In this document: one piece after another, positions 24,101-34,897 of the stretch
How the letters are laid out: each line of letters starts with the position of its first letter
Position numbering within the stretch: position 1 is the stretch's first letter
Assembly: GCA_019916065.1 (NCBI GenBank)
Contig: CM034237.1
Location: forward strand, 1,550,001-1,614,000
DNA length: 64,000 bases
Reading direction: 5' to 3'
Source: Vitellaria paradoxa
Taxonomy: Eukaryota; Streptophyta; Magnoliopsida; Ericales; Sapotaceae
Translations under genes and position numbers: made by a program
Notes under the pieces: generated by a model
Database searches by the model: none
What the model was told of the DNA's origin: nothing
The model's input: the letters and a program-made list of their open reading frames with translations, nothing else

Positions 24101-25194
24101 ATAGCTCTAGTCCGCAATGTTCTACACTTGATCATGTCACACACTCTTCCTGGAGTTCCAGAAACCACGTGAACTCCATATTCCAATTTTCTGATATCCT
24201 CGCCCACAATTTTGCCTCCAATGCATGCATAGGCCTGAATATTGATGAAATTACCAAGAGCCAATATTACTTTCCCAGTTTGTGCTGCCAGTTCCCATGT
24301 AGGTGACAATATCAATGCTTGGACCCTGCAAAGAGAATCATTTATATAAAAATTAAAAGGCTGTAACAAAGACAAGAAAGAATGCAACTGAACTTTCTAA
24401 TGTCTAAAAAGCAGAAACGAACTACGTAATTAAGATCAACATGGCCAGTCAACAACCATGCTACATTTCGATTATTGCAACAAAAAAACAAATGTATTTA
24501 ATTAAATCTTTCACTTATTTAGATAGAAATATTAGAATCTGGATTTTTTCTTTAACTTTCATTTAATTCCAATTACATTCCTTAAAAATAATTGTATTTT
24601 ATGTCAATATATCACACAATATATTATATTTAAATGCTTACAGTGTGTTCAAATATCCCACCAATTTTTGGACCCACATCCTAATATTAAAGCTTTCGGA
24701 GGTCTGACATCTAGACACATACCCACACTCGACACTCCTACCCAAGTCCATGTAACATAAAGTTAAAATGTAATACTCCCCATGATTTTCACAATCAGGA
24801 ATAAAAAATATTGAACTGTTAGTTAACATCATGAAAAAGGTGCAAGTTGGGAAGCATATACTCACGACCAAGTGTACTGTCTCCAAGTCCGACTTGAGAG
24901 ACACCAATACATTCATGCTCACACTAGACACACGTCTTACTCACTTTTTGCCATGTTAGAATTTTATATTTTTTTCTCACAATTCACACACTTTTTTTAA
25001 AACAATCACATCACAATTGCCAGACATGAGTCCATTCATATAAATATAGGCACAAAAACATGACAAGTGATTTTACTTTAGCACCTAGGCTGCCTAGTGG
25101 GCGGGGTGGCTGAGAATAATTTTTTTTCCCATCAGCCTTAAATTTAATTCCCAAACCCACTCATATAAACCCATTTTGTTTTTAAAAAAAAAAA

Positions 25195-26160
25195 TTAAAC
25201 TATATTTTAAATTAAAAAGTAAATATTTTTTAAGTAGTTTTAGTATTAAAATAAATATTTTAAAATTTTTGATATAAAAACTTAATTTTTACAAGAAAAG
25301 ACAAATAAAATGATATGAATTTATAAATATTTTTAAAAATTTTGATATAAAAACTTAAGTATTGTTTGGAGTAGTAAAAAATAAGAAAAAAAAAAGATCA
25401 AGTTGACATAAAATGTGGTTTTGAGTTAATTTTGGCATTTGGTATCTTCTTTCCAAACCGTGTTTTTTTGAGATGAATAGTAGTAAACCGTTGGAACGGT
25501 TGTCCCAAAAACCATTCCCACGGATTTAAAAAATCAACACTCAATGTTCCACTTTGGCGACGCGAAACGGTTTTTCAAATCCGTTCCCATAGATTCAAAA
25601 AATATTTGTATAAAATAGCGACAATAATACTCGTTTAAAAGTTTTCGACTTGAAGAATATGATTGTCAAAAAAAATTTACGCATTCGGTTAAACCTCCTT
25701 CCGGATTTTTTTATTTTTTTAGTGAAATATTGAAATTTTTTGAAATTAGTAAAGGTGGGAATGCATAAATGTATAATAAAGAATTTTAATGATTTATAAA
25801 GGTTGTTGGAGATTTATTTTATTTTATTTTGTTTGTTAGAATACCAAACGCAGCCTTAATTTGTACAAAAAAAGACAAATAAAATAATATAAATATATAC
25901 AAAATATATTTTTTTAAATATTTTAGGCCTAGGCCCAAAGTATTTTTAAGTAGTTTTAGTATTAAAATAAATATATAAAAATTTTTGATATGAAAACTTA
26001 ATTTTTACAAGAACAGACAAATAAAATAATATGAATATATACAAAATAAATATTTTAAAAAATTTTGATATAAAAACTTAATTTTTACAAGAAAAGACAA
26101 ATAAAATAATATAAATGTATACAAAATATATTTTTTTAAATATTTTAGGTCGGGTTGGGC
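25195..26160. repeat. 73-80 bp AT-rich tandem units
   Basis: GATATAAAAACTTAATTTTTACAAG-like units followed by GACAAATAAAATAATATGAA recur at about 25271, 25344, 25987 and 26067, with further partial copies. Spacing is 73-80 bp, and a MITE splits the array. The paralogous region near 40310-40380 has a single unit, so the array grew in copy A after the duplication. Confidence 0.75.
25359..25856. mobile_element. MITE inside an AT-rich tandem unit (TTAA/TAA target)
   Basis: The ends (GTATTGTTTGGAGTAG and, reversed, GGCTGCGTTTGGTATTC) are imperfect inverted repeats. The insertion splits the tandem unit at ACTTAA/TTAATTT, so the TTAA (or TAA) target is duplicated at 25355-25358 and 25856-25859. The uninterrupted unit at 26067 and the paralogue near 40325 both show the empty site. 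No coding capacity. Confidence 0.75.
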
Positions 26161-26596
26161 CTACAAGTTCAATCCTAAGCCCAAAAAAAAATTTGTGGGC
26201 CTAGTGGACCGAACCTAAAATGTCCACCCCTATCAACAACTCCCTAGAAAGACTTCACAAAGTTGATTTTTTGGAGAACCTTTAGGTTTTTTTTAGAGGG
26301 GCTCAATGTACAAATTATGTGGAAGAAAAAAGGGAAATGGAAACAAAGAAATAAGGAGCAAGCCTAGGAGTCACACCTAGGTTTTTAGGCCTCACATCAA
26401 AGATGAGGATGCCCTGCACATCACAACTGAAAAAGCTAAATTTTTGTTTCAATCATTCTAGCTTCAAATAAACCATTACAAGCCTTATATGTAGTGGGAA
26501 GAATGGCACTGGTCTCCAAAAATACATGGAGGATAAGTAAACTTGGTGACTAAAAATATTTCAGAGCAAGGTTTAGGCTCATTTAATGGGCCACAT

Positions 26597-27295
26597 ATAG
26601 GTGCTTCAAATATCAGATCACTCTGTATTTATAATTGTGAAAATATATATCATTTCCATCCTCTTGTAACAACATGACTATATTTAAGAAAAAAAAGACG
26701 AGAAGTGGGGATGTGATCGTACCTTTCAAGAGTTTCTTTGAGAATGTATTGTGTTCTTTCTTCCTTTGCAGCTCTTCGTCCCGAGGAAAATTGCCTGTTG
26801 CACCACCAATTTTACTAGCAGGTGGTCGCTTTTTCCACTTCCAAACACCACATTCCTCCTGATATTCAAAAGTAGGACAATTAGCTAATAATGTAAAAAT
26901 AAAATGTATTTTAATGAAAATCAAAGGATATCTGCTCACATCGAAATCCTCCGAAAAATTTTTCGTACTCTTCGTAATCTCAGTTGCCATTTTTAACTCG
27001 GGAATGATTGGCAGGACTCTGAATTTGTCACCATGTAGATCACAAATATTATAATTAGTAGCATTTGTCATCAAAATAATTATATTAAAAAGTAAAAACA
27101 CAGTCATTATTATGCCCAAACCTTGTCTATAGTGGAGGAAAGTTGTCACACCTCACAAACAAAAATCTATAGACTTTGAACCACTTTTAAAGCAAAACCG
27201 TATCAATAAATTTTCCAAGGAAACAGACAATCCATTAACAAGACGGCGCTTTGATTGAAAGAAATTACCTCTTCTCCCACTTTCAGCCAGCAATT
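26597..27295 (-). pseudogene. ORTHRUS/VIM block 1
   Basis: Minus-strand linker exons: a CDLHGDKFRVLPIIPELK-type exon near 27080-26940 and an EECGVWKWKKRPPASKIGG exon near 26858-26732. Part of the following intron is present, and the RING exon is missing. It is the most diverged block (NFSEDF in place of the usual SPSWDF), so it may be the oldest. Confidence 0.7.
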
Positions 27296-27404
27296 TTCAA
27301 TCCGATATATTTAAGCATATCAAATCTCCCCATAATAATTAACATCTGGGATGTTAATTTAAGCATATCGAATCTATCTATAATAATTAACATCTAGGAT
27401 GTTA
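27296..27404. repeat. Hinge 1: two short tandem units
   Basis: Two units of the type TATTTAAGCATATCGAATCT..AATTAACATCTGGGATGTTAAT separate blocks 1 and 2. Each unit contains a small palindrome (TAACATC-TGGG-ATGTTA style). Confidence 0.85.
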
Positions 27405-28194
27405 ATGCTGGCTGAAAGTGGGAGAGCAGGTAACCTTTTTCAATCAAAGCACCGTCTTGTTAATGGACTGTTTGTTTCCTTGAAAAATTTATTGATACAA
27501 CTTTGCTTTTAAAAGGAGTTCAAAATCTGTAGATTCTTGTTCGTGAGGTGCGACACCTTTCCTCCACCATGAATAAAGTTTGGGCATAATAATAACTGTG
27601 TTCTTACTTTCGTAATATAATTATTTTGATGACAAATGCTACTAATTATAATTTCTGTAATCTACATGGTGACAAATTCAAAGTACTACCGATCATTCCC
27701 GAGTTAAAAATGGCAACTGAGATTACAGAGAGGACGGAAAGTCCTTCGTAGGATTTCCATGTGAGCAGATATCCTTTGATTTTCATTAAATACATTTTAT
27801 TTCTACATTATTAGTTAACTGTCCTACTTTTGAATATCAGGAGGAAGGTGGTGTTTGGAAGTGGAAAAAGCAACCACCTGCTAGTAAAATTGGTGGTGCA
27901 ACAGGCAATTTTCCTCAGGACGAAGAGCTGGAAAGGAAGAAAGAACACAATACATCCTCAAAGAAACTATTGAAAGGTACGATCACATCCCCACTTCTCA
28001 TCCTTTTTTTCTTAGATATAGTCCTGTTATTACAAGAGAATGGAAATGATACATATCCATTTTCACAATTATAAATGCAGAGTAATCTCATATTTTAAGC
28101 ACCTATATGCAGGAATCACTTGCTTGATTTGTAAAGAAGTAATGACTTTGCCTTTGGAAACACCTTGCAGCCACAATTTTTGCAAAGGTTGTCT
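27405..28194 (+). pseudogene. ORTHRUS/VIM block 2
   Basis: Plus strand. A linker exon ends in TESPS followed by a TAG stop in place of W. Next come the EEGGVWKWKKQPPASKIGG exon, an intron, and a RING exon start reading ITCLICKEVMTLPLETPC and SHNFCKGCL. The C-L-I-C pair and C-S-H ligands are kept, but the RING is cut after CKGCL where block 3 begins in reverse. It is nearly identical to block 8 (offset 4449) and to block 7 in inverse. Confidence 0.8.
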
Positions 28195-28732
28195 CCTTCC
28201 CAGCTGTTCTTCCCGAGGAAAATTACCTGTTGCACCACCAATTTTACTAGCAATGGTTGCTTTTTCCACTTCCAAACACCACCCTCCTCCTCATATTCAA
28301 AAGTATGACAGTTAGCTAATAATGTAGAAATAAAATGTATTTTAATGAAAATCAAAAGATATCTGCTCAAATCGAAATTCCACGAAGGACTTTCCGTCCT
28401 CTCCGTAATCTCAGTTGCCATTTTTAACTCGGGAATGATCGACAATACTTTGACTCTTACCATGTAGATCACAGAAATTATAATTAGTAGCATTTGTCAT
28501 CAAAATAATTATATTACGAAAGTAAAAACACAGTCATTATTGTGCCCAAACCTTGTCCATGGTGGAGGAAAGTTGTTGCACCTCACGAACAAGAATCTAC
28601 AGACTTTGAACCATTTTTAAAAGTAAAGCCGTATCAATAAATTTTCCAAGGAAACAAACAGCCAATTAACAAGACGGTGTTTCAATTGAAAAATGTTACC
28701 TGCACTTCCACTTTCATCTAGCATTTTTCAAT
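28195..28732 (-). pseudogene. ORTHRUS/VIM block 3
   Basis: Minus-strand linker exons without a RING exon. The donor after the SPSWNFDL exon has lost its GT (DFDV-GT became GATTTGAGC). It matches block 6 in reverse almost perfectly over about 500 bp. Confidence 0.8.
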
Positions 28733-28846
28733 CCGATATATTTAAGCATATCGAATCTACTCATAATATTTAACATCTGGGATGTTAATCCGATATATTT
28801 AAGCATATCGAATCTACCCATAATAATTAACATTTGGGATGTTAAT
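28733..28846. repeat. Hinge 2: two short tandem units
   Basis: Same AT-rich unit as hinge 1, two copies, between inverted blocks 3 and 4. Confidence 0.85.
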
Positions 28847-29378
28847 GCTGGCTGAAATTGAGAGAACAGGTAACCTTTTTCAATCAAAGCACCGTCTTGT
28901 TAATGGACTGTTTGTTTCCTTAAAAAATTTATTGATACGGCTTTACTTTTAAAAAGGGTTCAAAGTCTGTAGATGTTGTTTGTGAGGTGCGACAACATTC
29001 CTTCACCATGGACAAGGTTTGGACATAATAATCATCGTGTTTTTACTTTTGTAATGTAACTATTTTCATGACAAATGCTACTAATTATAATTTTTGTGAT
29101 TTACATGGTGACAAAGTCATAGTCCTGCCGATCATTCCCAAGTTAAAAATGGCAACTAAGATTACGAAGAGGACGAAAAGTCCTTCGTGGGATTTCGATG
29201 TAAGCAGATATCCTTTGATTTTTATTAAATACATTTATTTCTACATTATTAGCTAATTGTCCTACTTTTGAATATGAGGAGAAAAGTGATGTTTGGAAGT
29301 GGAAAAAGCAACCACTTGCTAGTAAAATTGGTGGTGCAACAGGCAATTTTCCTCAAGACGAAGAGTTGGAAAGGAAGA
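28847..29378 (+). pseudogene. ORTHRUS/VIM block 4
   Basis: Plus-strand linker exons. This copy keeps SPSWDFD and a good GTAAGC donor (about 29200), so it is the least damaged at that site. It ends in exon 2 after KRKT-like residues, where it is joined to a reversed RING exon. Confidence 0.75.
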
Positions 29379-30169
29379 CAGCATTTGCAAAAATTGTGGC
29401 CGCAAGGTGTTTCCAAAGGCAAAGTCATTACTTATTTACAAATCAAGCAAGTGAATCCGGCATATAGGCGGTCAAAATATCAAATCACTCTGCATTTATA
29501 ATTATGAAAATGAAAATGTATCATTTCCATCCTCTTGTAATAACAAAACTATATCTAAGAAAAAAAAGACGGGAAGTGGGGATGTGATCGTACCTTTCAA
29601 CAGATTCCTTGAGGATGTATTGTGTTCTTTCTTCCTTTCCAGCTCTTCGTCCTGAGGAAAATTGCCTGTTGCACCACCAATTTTACTAGCAGGTGGTTGC
29701 TTTTTCCACTTCCAAACACCACCTTCCTCCTGATATTCAAAAGTAGGACAGTTAACTAATAATGTAGAAATAAAATGTATTTAATGAAAATCAAAGGATA
29801 TCTGCTCACATGGAAATCCTACGAAGGACTTTCCGTCCTCTCTGTAATCTCAGTTGCCATTTTTAACTCGGGAATGATCGGTAGTACTTTGAATTTGTCA
29901 CCATGTAGATTATAGAAATTATAATTAGTAGCATTTGTCATCAAAATAATTATATTACGAAAGTAAGAACACAGTTATTATTATGCCCAAACTTTATTCA
30001 TGGTGGAGGAAAGGTGTCGCACCTCACGAACAAGAATCTACAGATTTTGAACTCCTTTTAAAAGCAAAGTTGTATCAATAAATTTTTCAAGGAAACAAAC
30101 AGTCCATTAACAAGACGGTGCTTTGATTGAAAAAGGTTACCTGCTCTCCCACTTTCAGCCAGCATTTTT
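29379..30169 (-). pseudogene. ORTHRUS/VIM block 5
   Basis: Minus strand: part of the RING exon (29379-29455), intron, then the two linker exons. Nearly identical to block 7 in direct orientation (offset about 1468) and the reverse partner of block 4. Confidence 0.8.
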
Positions 30170-30333
30170 AAATCTGATATATTTAAGCATATCGAATCTA
30201 CCCATAATAATTAACATCTGGGATGTTAATCCAATATATTTAAGCATATCGAATCTATCTATAATAATTAACATCTGATATATTTAAGCATATCGAATCT
30301 ACCCATAATAATTAACATCTGGGATGTTAATCC
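30170..30333. repeat. Hinge 3: three short tandem units
   Basis: Three copies of the hinge unit, between inverted blocks 5 and 6. Confidence 0.85.
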
Positions 30334-30845
30334 AATTAAAACATTTTTCAATTAAAACACCGTCTTGTTAATTGGCTGTTTGTTTCCTTGGAAAATTTAT
30401 TGATACGGCTTTACTTTTAAAAATGGTTCAAACTCTGTAGATTCTTGTTCGTGAGGTGCAACAACTTTCCTCCACCATGGACAAGGTTTGGGCACAATAA
30501 TGACTGTGTTTTTACTTTCGTAATATAATTATTTTGATGACAAATGCTACTAATTATAATTTCTGTGATCTACATGGTAAGAGTCAAAGTATTGTCGATC
30601 ATTCCCGAGTTAAAAATGGCAACTGAGATTACGGAGAGGACGGAAAGTCCTTCGTGGAATTTCGATTTGAGCAGATATCTTTTGATTTTCATTAAAATAC
30701 ATTTTATTTCTACATTATTAGCTAACTGTCATACTTTTGAATATGAGGAGGAGGGTGGTGTTTGGAAGTGGAAAAAGCAACCATTGCTAGTAAAATTGGT
30801 GGTGCAACAGGTAATTTTCCTCGGGAAGAACAGCTGGGAAGGAGA
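30334..30845 (+). pseudogene. ORTHRUS/VIM block 6
   Basis: Plus-strand mirror of block 3. The 125-residue open frame read here on + is identical to the one read on - in block 3. Confidence 0.8.
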
Positions 30846-31639
30846 CAACCTTTGCAAAAATTGTGGCTGCAAGGTGTTTCCAAAGGCAAAGTCATTACTT
30901 CTTTACAAATCAAGCAAGTGATTCCTGCATATAGGTGCTTAAAATATGAGATTACTCTGCATTTATAATTGTGAAAATGGATATGTATCATTTCCATTCT
31001 CTTGTAATAACAGGACTATATCTAAGAAAAAAAGGATGAGAAGTGGGGATGTGATCGTACCTTTCAATAGTTTCTTTGAGGATGTATTGTGTTCTTTCTT
31101 CCTTTCCAGCTCTTCGTCCTGAGGAAAATTGCCTGTTGCACCACCAATTTTACTAGCAGGTGGTTGCTTTTTCCACTTCCAAACACCACCTTCCTCCTGA
31201 TATTCAAAAGTAGGACAGTTAACTAATAATGTAGAAATAAAATGTATTTAATGAAAATCAAAGGATATCTGCTCACATGGAAATCCTACGAAGGACTTTC
31301 CGTCCTCTCTGTAATCTCAGTTGCCATTTTTAACTCGGGAATGATCGGTAGTACTTTGAATTTGTCACCATGTAGATTACAGAAATTATAATTAGTAGCA
31401 TTTGTCATCAAAATAATTATATTACGAAAGTAAGAACACAGTTATTATTATGCCCAAACTTTATTCATGGTGGAGGAAAGGTGTCGCACCTCACGAACAA
31501 GAATCTACAGATTTTGAACTCCTTTTAAAAGCAAAGTTGTATCAATAAATTTTTCAAGGAAACAAACAGTCCATTAACAAGACGGTGCTTTGATTGAAAA
31601 AGGTTACCTGCTCTCCCACTTTCAGCCAGCATTTTTAAA
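30846..31639 (-). pseudogene. ORTHRUS/VIM block 7
   Basis: Minus-strand mirror of block 2: RING exon part (ITCLICKEVM kept), intron, linker exons. Confidence 0.8.
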
Positions 31640-31852
31640 TCTGATATATTTAAGCATATCGAATCTACCCATAATAATTAACATCTGGGATGTTAATCCA
31701 ATATATTTAAGCATATCGAATCTATCTATAATAATTAACATCTGATATATTTAAGCATATCGAATCTACCCATAATAATTAACATCTGGGATGTTAATCC
31801 AATATATTTAAGCATATCGAATCTATCTATAATAATTAACATCTAGGATGTT
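31640..31852. repeat. Hinge 4: four short tandem units
   Basis: Four copies of the hinge unit. Copy number rises along the array (2, 2, 3, 4), which suggests stepwise growth. Confidence 0.85.
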
Positions 31853-33393
31853 AATGCTGGCTGAAAGTGGGAGAGCAGGTAACCTTTTTCAATCAAAGCA
31901 CCGTCTTGTTAATGGACTGTTTGTTTCCTTGAAAAATTTATTGATACAACTTTGCTTTTAAAAGGAGTTCAAAATCTGTAGATTCTTGTTCGTAAGGTGC
32001 GACACCTTTCCTCCACCATGAATAAAGTTTGGGCATAATAATAACTGTGTTCTTACTTTCGTAATATAATTATTTTGATGACAAATGCTACTAATTATAA
32101 TTTCTGTAATCTACATGGTGACAAATTCAAAGTACTACCGATCATTCCCGAGTTAAAAATGGCAACTGAGATTACAGAGAGGACGGAAAGTCCTTCGTAG
32201 GATTTCCATGTGAGCAGATATCCTTTGATTTTCATTAAATACATTTTATTTCTACATTATTAGTTAACTGTCCTACTTTTGAATATCAGGAGGAAGGTGG
32301 TGTTTGGAAGTGGAAAAAGCAACCACCTGCTAGTAAAATTGGTGGTGCAACAGGCAATTTTCCTCAGGACGAAGAGCTGGAAAGGAAGAAAGAACACAAT
32401 ACATCCTCAAAGAAACTATTGAAAGGTACGATCACATCCCCACTTCTCATCCTTTTTTTCTTAGATATAGTCCTGTTATTACAAGAGAATGGAAATGATA
32501 CATATCCATTTTCACAATTATAAATACAGAGTGATTTGATATTTTAAGCACATATATCCAGGATTCACTTGCTTGATTTTTAAAGAAGTAATGACTTTGC
32601 CTTTGAAAACATCTTACAGCCACAATTTTTGCAAAGGCTGTCTCAAGGGTGCCTTTATTGGGCAACGTTTTGCGAGAGAGAGGAAATGTTTGCGAGGACA
32701 CAACCCTCGCTCTCTAAAGAATGTCATGAAGTGCCCCACTTGCAATACTGACATATCTGATTTCCTAGCAAGTCTTCAGGTTTGGAATAGCATATCCTTT
32801 TATTATGTGTTGTTCTTTTTTGGAGTGATTGGGTAGTTTATTTTTGGAATATATCACCCTTTGAACACGTTAACTGGGAGTTGATGGGCGTAATAGAAAG
32901 ACTCCAGAGACAGACCAAAGAAATGGGTGATAATGTTGAGGGTGCTGAGAAAAAGGCATCTGTTTCTTCATCTTGTAAGGGGTATAGTTTTGAGAGGGCT
33001 GAGAAAGAGGCATCTATTTCTTCATTTGCTAAGGGTGATAATGTTGAGGGGGCTAGGAAAGAGGCATTTATTTTTCATCTGGTTCTTCTCCACTGAATCT
33101 GATGCCTCTTTGTCTTCACTACGAAATTCTTCATCTGGGAGTGAAGATGAAGAAGTATTTTATGACTCCGGTTAGAAAATATATACAAATGCCCTGTTTA
33201 GTGAATAAATACAAAAAAAAAATAATTTTTTTTTATCGAGTTATGAAAATATATTATTATTCACAATTTGTAATTGATTTCTGTTTACATACATAATTCA
33301 TCAGTCGCTCCAAGAAAGCAGACCATAGATGTGAAAAATTTTAAAGAAGACCAAGACTTGTCATTTGAGATTGATCAAAGTTATGCTGCCTAG
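31853..33393 (+). pseudogene. ORTHRUS/VIM-type E3 ligase, C-terminal exons (block 8 and beyond)
   Basis: This is the only block that runs into the full second RING. The linker exon has TAG at 32198-32200 in place of W. Then come the EEGGVWKW exon and the RING exon (32562-32779), ending KNVMKCPTCNTDISDFL with a GT donor. Next is NWELMGVIERLQRQ, which matches the usual ORTHRUS tail 'NxELMDVIESLKRQ' (recalled). Two of eight zinc ligands are lost (CLIC to CLIF, PCSH to SYSH), and no AG precedes the NWELM stretch. Later pieces are an acidic SSGSEDEEVFYDSG-stop frame (to 33175) and a PRKQTIDVKNFKEDQDLSFE-type exon to a TAG at 33391-33393. ORTHRUS/VIM proteins (PHD-RING-SRA-RING) maintain CG methylation. 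Here the PHD, first RING and SRA are absent. Confidence 0.8.
32926..33087 (+). repeat. 54-bp (18-residue) coding-type tandem repeat, three units
   Basis: Units start at 32926, 32980 and 33034 and read GDNVEGAEKKASVSSSCK, GYSFERAEKEASISSFAK and GDNVEGARKEAFIF. The exact 54-bp period keeps the frame. It follows the ORTHRUS RING tail. I know no such repeat in ORTHRUS proteins, so it may be lineage-specific. Confidence 0.8.
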
Positions 33394-33487
33394 GCATAGA
33401 ATTTCTTCTTCTTCTTCTTGTTATTTGTTTAATTTCGTTTGTCGAAACACAAATGGTATATAGATTTTAGTCAAATAATATAATTAT

Positions 33488-34809
33488 GATGGAAAAGACT
33501 CGGCTGACTCTTCTGGATGGAATTGACAAGACGAATCCCATGAAGGTAAAAATGAAGATGTAAGTTGAATCCCTCACTCCCAACCCCCCCAACCAAAACA
33601 AGAAAAAATTTGTTTTCTCAAGTATTTTGATTTCATAATCATATCATTTGGGATATCTCTCGACTACTTTCCAAGTTGCCATTATCCAACTATTGATTGC
33701 ATATATATAAAACCCCAAGAAATGGTCGGATCAATGCAAAGTAATTTGCTATGTTCCATCCAAGAGGCAATGCAAAAATGTAAGTGCTCTAATAGATGAA
33801 ATATGCCTTGTTTTTTTGTTTTGATTTTGGAAGTTGGTGTTTTCTTGTGGCCGACATTCCTATGCAAATTTTCATTGATAGTTAGTTCAAAATTTCAGGT
33901 ACCATTTCAACTGTAATTTTAATTTTATAATTGGCCTCAATGAATGGCATGCGGGGATGTTACATGTGGTTAGTCAATTCACCGACATAGAGGTACCTCT
34001 TCCTGCCATATTTAGTACTCAGTTGAGTATGCCTAGTCTCGCCGCATGCTTTGCATATGAAATCTCCTTCTAATCAAATAAATTTCAAATCTCTATTCAA
34101 CCTCTAAAAGATCCACTTTCGACTCGAAACAAGGCCTAATGACCTCCTCTCCTGATGACACCCGCAGCCTATGAGCACCATTGAGGGTCTTATGTCCTAA
34201 CATTCACGCAAGATCACTGGAGAGCAGTAGATTGGTGGCTAGAGTTAAGGGATCCTTCAATCTAGAGAGAGAGACCACAAGGCAAACCCCATAATATCCT
34301 CACCTCCTTAATAGCTACAATTTTGCAACACTTGGTTGCGCAGCAAATGACACCATTTAATTAGCTTTGTCGTCACCTTATTGGCCTTAATAAGCTAGAC
34401 CTTCCTCTCCTATTTAAACCCTCCTCCGTTTTTTCTAGTGATCAACATCATTAGACTTTCACCATAGTCAAACCCTCTGATCTTGTACTCTTTCTCTTTC
34501 TCTAAATTGCCATAACTCTCACTCCCCTCGCCTCTAGGGACTTCTGTCATTAATAACGCTCAGCATTATTTCTAAATGATTGCAATCTCCAATCTACCCC
34601 AACCATCTACAATTTCCTTTGTCTTTTCTTTATGTTTTACGCTTTTGATATCACTAAAGTATCGTAAGTGGCCTTTATAGATGCATTATTCAATAGATTG
34701 TATTTGAGTGTTCTTAACTTTTGTGCTTCTATGCACATTGTAAAGGATATAGGCTTATATATTTAAATGTTTTTACTTGTGTAAGTGAAGCTATTTGTTT
34801 CTCTCTCTC
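33488..34809 (+). pseudogene. DUF3067 exon/intron fragment, third copy
   Basis: It starts with a damaged copy of the acidic exon at 10995 (up to the donor GTAAGT at 33560). It then follows the next intron of the main gene for about 1.25 kb (pairing with about 11077-12245). It stops in a CTCTCTCTC run exactly where eIF4A-III exon 4 sequence begins. It contains no later DUF3067 exon and cannot be functional. Confidence 0.85.
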
Positions 34810-34897
34810 ATTAGGAAGGGTAGCAGAAATCAAAACAACCTGCAACAGTAGCTCGTATATTTGATTCAAATTTTCAACAATTAACTCCTTGCGGGAT

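Larger units (their letters stand above)
17453..24325 (-). pseudogene. eIF4A-III-like DEAD-box helicase, copy A, exons 2-8
   Basis: Seven exons on the minus strand encode most of an eIF4A-III (exon junction complex RNA helicase). They are 24325-24085 (VQALILSP to RAIKLLIL), 23928-23848 ([19 protein letters not shown]), 22132-22023 ([15 protein letters not shown]), 21905-21786 ([16 protein letters not shown] to VIFCNTERK), 21369-21220 ([19 protein letters not shown] to WARGLDVQQ), 18679-18593 ([20 protein letters not shown]) and 17567-17463 ([18 protein letters not shown]). The SAT motif and DESD (plant-type DEAD, recalled) are intact. Lesions: motif Ia PTRELA reads PTWELA. Two extra bases lie in exon 4. 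Six residues are lost before VLITTDVW. Motif VI HRIGRSGR reads HRIGGSGR. An extra base near the end gives PMNVS-stop, with the ancestral stop at 17453-17455. Two donors are GC (18591-18592, 21218-21219). Exon 1 (Walker A) is absent upstream, replaced by the ORTHRUS array at 26596. Confidence 0.88.
26597..32561. repeat. ORTHRUS/VIM-derived alternating inverted repeat array
   Basis: Eight blocks of roughly 500-800 bp, all from one region of an ORTHRUS/VIM-type gene, lie in strict - + - + - + - + order. Four AT-rich hinges of 2-4 short tandem units separate the pairs. The pair 28040-28493 and 30544-30997 encodes identical proteins in opposite orientations. The mirror continues outward, so about 27405-28697 pairs with 30340-31632 (mirror centre near 29518). 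Direct copies also exist: 27330-28085 repeats at 31779-32534 (offset 4449), and 29520-30170 repeats near 30990-31640 (offset about 1468). The left edge (26596) is where homology between the two eIF4A-III introns stops. The blocks carry the linker after the SRA domain and part of the second RING, but no complete gene. Confidence 0.9.

Noticed and set aside
26613..27149. 178-codon open frame as a gene
   Set aside because: It reads through introns of ORTHRUS block 1; the real exons are shorter.
27405..32561. Long terminal inverted repeats of a DNA transposon
   Set aside because: There is no transposase or target duplication, and blocks alternate repeatedly rather than forming one terminal pair.
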